From Bacteroidales bacterium (GTDB lineage: Bacteria; Bacteroidota; Bacteroidia; Bacteroidales; Muribaculaceae), in assembly GCA_015060975.1 (NCBI GenBank), contig SUXI01000016.1, forward strand, positions 1-32,396: DNA of 32,396 nt. The letters are read 5' to 3'. This document shows positions 32,109 to 32,396 of the stretch, piece after piece. Numbering within the stretch: the first letter of the stretch is position 1; each line of letters begins with the position of its first letter. The notes beneath the pieces were generated by a model, which was not told the DNA's origin, searched no databases, and was given only the letters and a program-made list of their open reading frames with translations. The position numbers and the translations under genes are program-made.

Positions 32109-32396
32109 ATGAAAAAAGTTGTATTTTTATTATTTTTCTTGCTACCATTTCTATCATTTGCGGAAAATAAAAGTGAGACACATGAAATTGTGATTATTAA
32201 ACAAGACAAAAAACAACAACCACGCACACCCGATTTTGGAAGTGACATCACTGCTTATTATCAAGACGGCAGAGCTTCATTCATTCCAATCACCCCCGCC
32301 CCTTCTGACCCTGAAAATCCGGAACATTATGCATTGGTGCTGCATGGGGATCACTATTGTCATAAAATGCCAATAAATGAAGTTATAACAGGATCT
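32109..32396 (+). CDS. Small secreted protein, N-terminal part; runs off the window
   Basis: The frame from ATG 32109 is open to the window end (96 codons). The signal peptide is MKKVVFLLFFLLPFLSFA. The mature part starts with a Lys/Gln-rich stretch (IIKQDKKQQPRTP), then SDITAYYQDGRASFIPITPAP and a His-rich stretch (HYALVLHGDHYCH). The 'PRTP...I.AYY.DG..SF' pattern is reminiscent of DUF3244-type secreted Bacteroides proteins, but I would not assign it. Its position right after the TPR regulator suggests it may be that regulator's target. Confidence 0.7.
   Translation, partial: MKKVVFLLFFLLPFLSFAENKSETHEIVIIKQDKKQQPRTPDFGSDITAYYQDGRASFIPITPAPSDPENPEHYALVLHGDHYCHKMPINEVITGS

Noticed and set aside
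1..32396. tRNA genes, CRISPR arrays, integrase or prophage
   Set aside because: I looked for cloverleaf-like runs ending in CCA, regularly spaced repeats and phage gene sets by eye and found none.

Overview
The window comes from a low-GC member of the Bacteroidales. The evidence is the repeated Bacteroidetes-type promoter (TTTG, 19-20 bp, TAnnTTTG), the near absence of strong Shine-Dalgarno sites, the OMP_b-brl/TonB-plug-like outer membrane proteins, SusD-era style lipoproteins with acidic residues after the lipobox, and T9SS-like C-terminal tails. The tail form 'FYNLQG...GIYIK...K' is common in Muribaculaceae and Prevotella-like gut lineages, so that family is my best guess, as an inference. 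No tRNA, rRNA, CRISPR array or integrase was seen.

Left end (1-5.1 kb): a compact accessory cluster. It holds two paralogous outer membrane beta-barrel proteins (one cut by the window edge), a PAS-like/LuxR-type regulator between them, and a divergent ThiF/E1-like adenylyltransferase. The three minus-strand genes share a promoter architecture that I consider the most interesting signal here: a palindrome TACCC-N4-GGGTA (one copy has a single mismatch) lies exactly 23 nt upstream of a -7 box at all three. This predicts a single activator, most simply the LuxR protein encoded inside the cluster.

5.1-9.3 kb: a pRiA4b ORF-3-type gene split by one in-frame TAA, a secreted gluzincin-type zinc peptidase, and a divergent threonine aldolase. 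9.5-15.2 kb: a two-gene operon for secreted cell-wall hydrolases (GHL10/DUF187 and GH73), both with C-terminal sorting-type tails. 15.2-20.3 kb: O6-methylguanine-DNA methyltransferase, a surface VWA lipoprotein, a YifB/ComM ATPase and a thioredoxin-fold lipoprotein without the CxxC. 20.3-25 kb: housekeeping genes yqeY, serS, asd and pdxA.

25.0-29.9 kb: an inositol-lipid locus. A nucleotidyltransferase, an ATP-grasp protein, a CDP-alcohol phosphatidyltransferase and a HAD phosphatase form one tight operon. Myo-inositol-1-phosphate synthase follows with its own promoter and strong terminator. Known chemistry for this kind of cluster in Bacteroides is glucose-6-phosphate to inositol phosphate, to phosphatidylinositol phosphate, to phosphatidylinositol; the roles of the nucleotidyltransferase and the ATP-grasp protein are open. 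30-32.4 kb: a TPR/transmembrane/HTH-like regulator and the start of a small secreted protein.

A short dispersed repeat with terminal inverted repeats (MITE-like) occurs three times: 4084-4276, 20819-21086, and a 61-bp end fragment at 24944-25004. Poly-C tracts of 7-10 bases, each preceded by TTA, occur upstream of the LuxR gene, the TPR regulator and the last gene.
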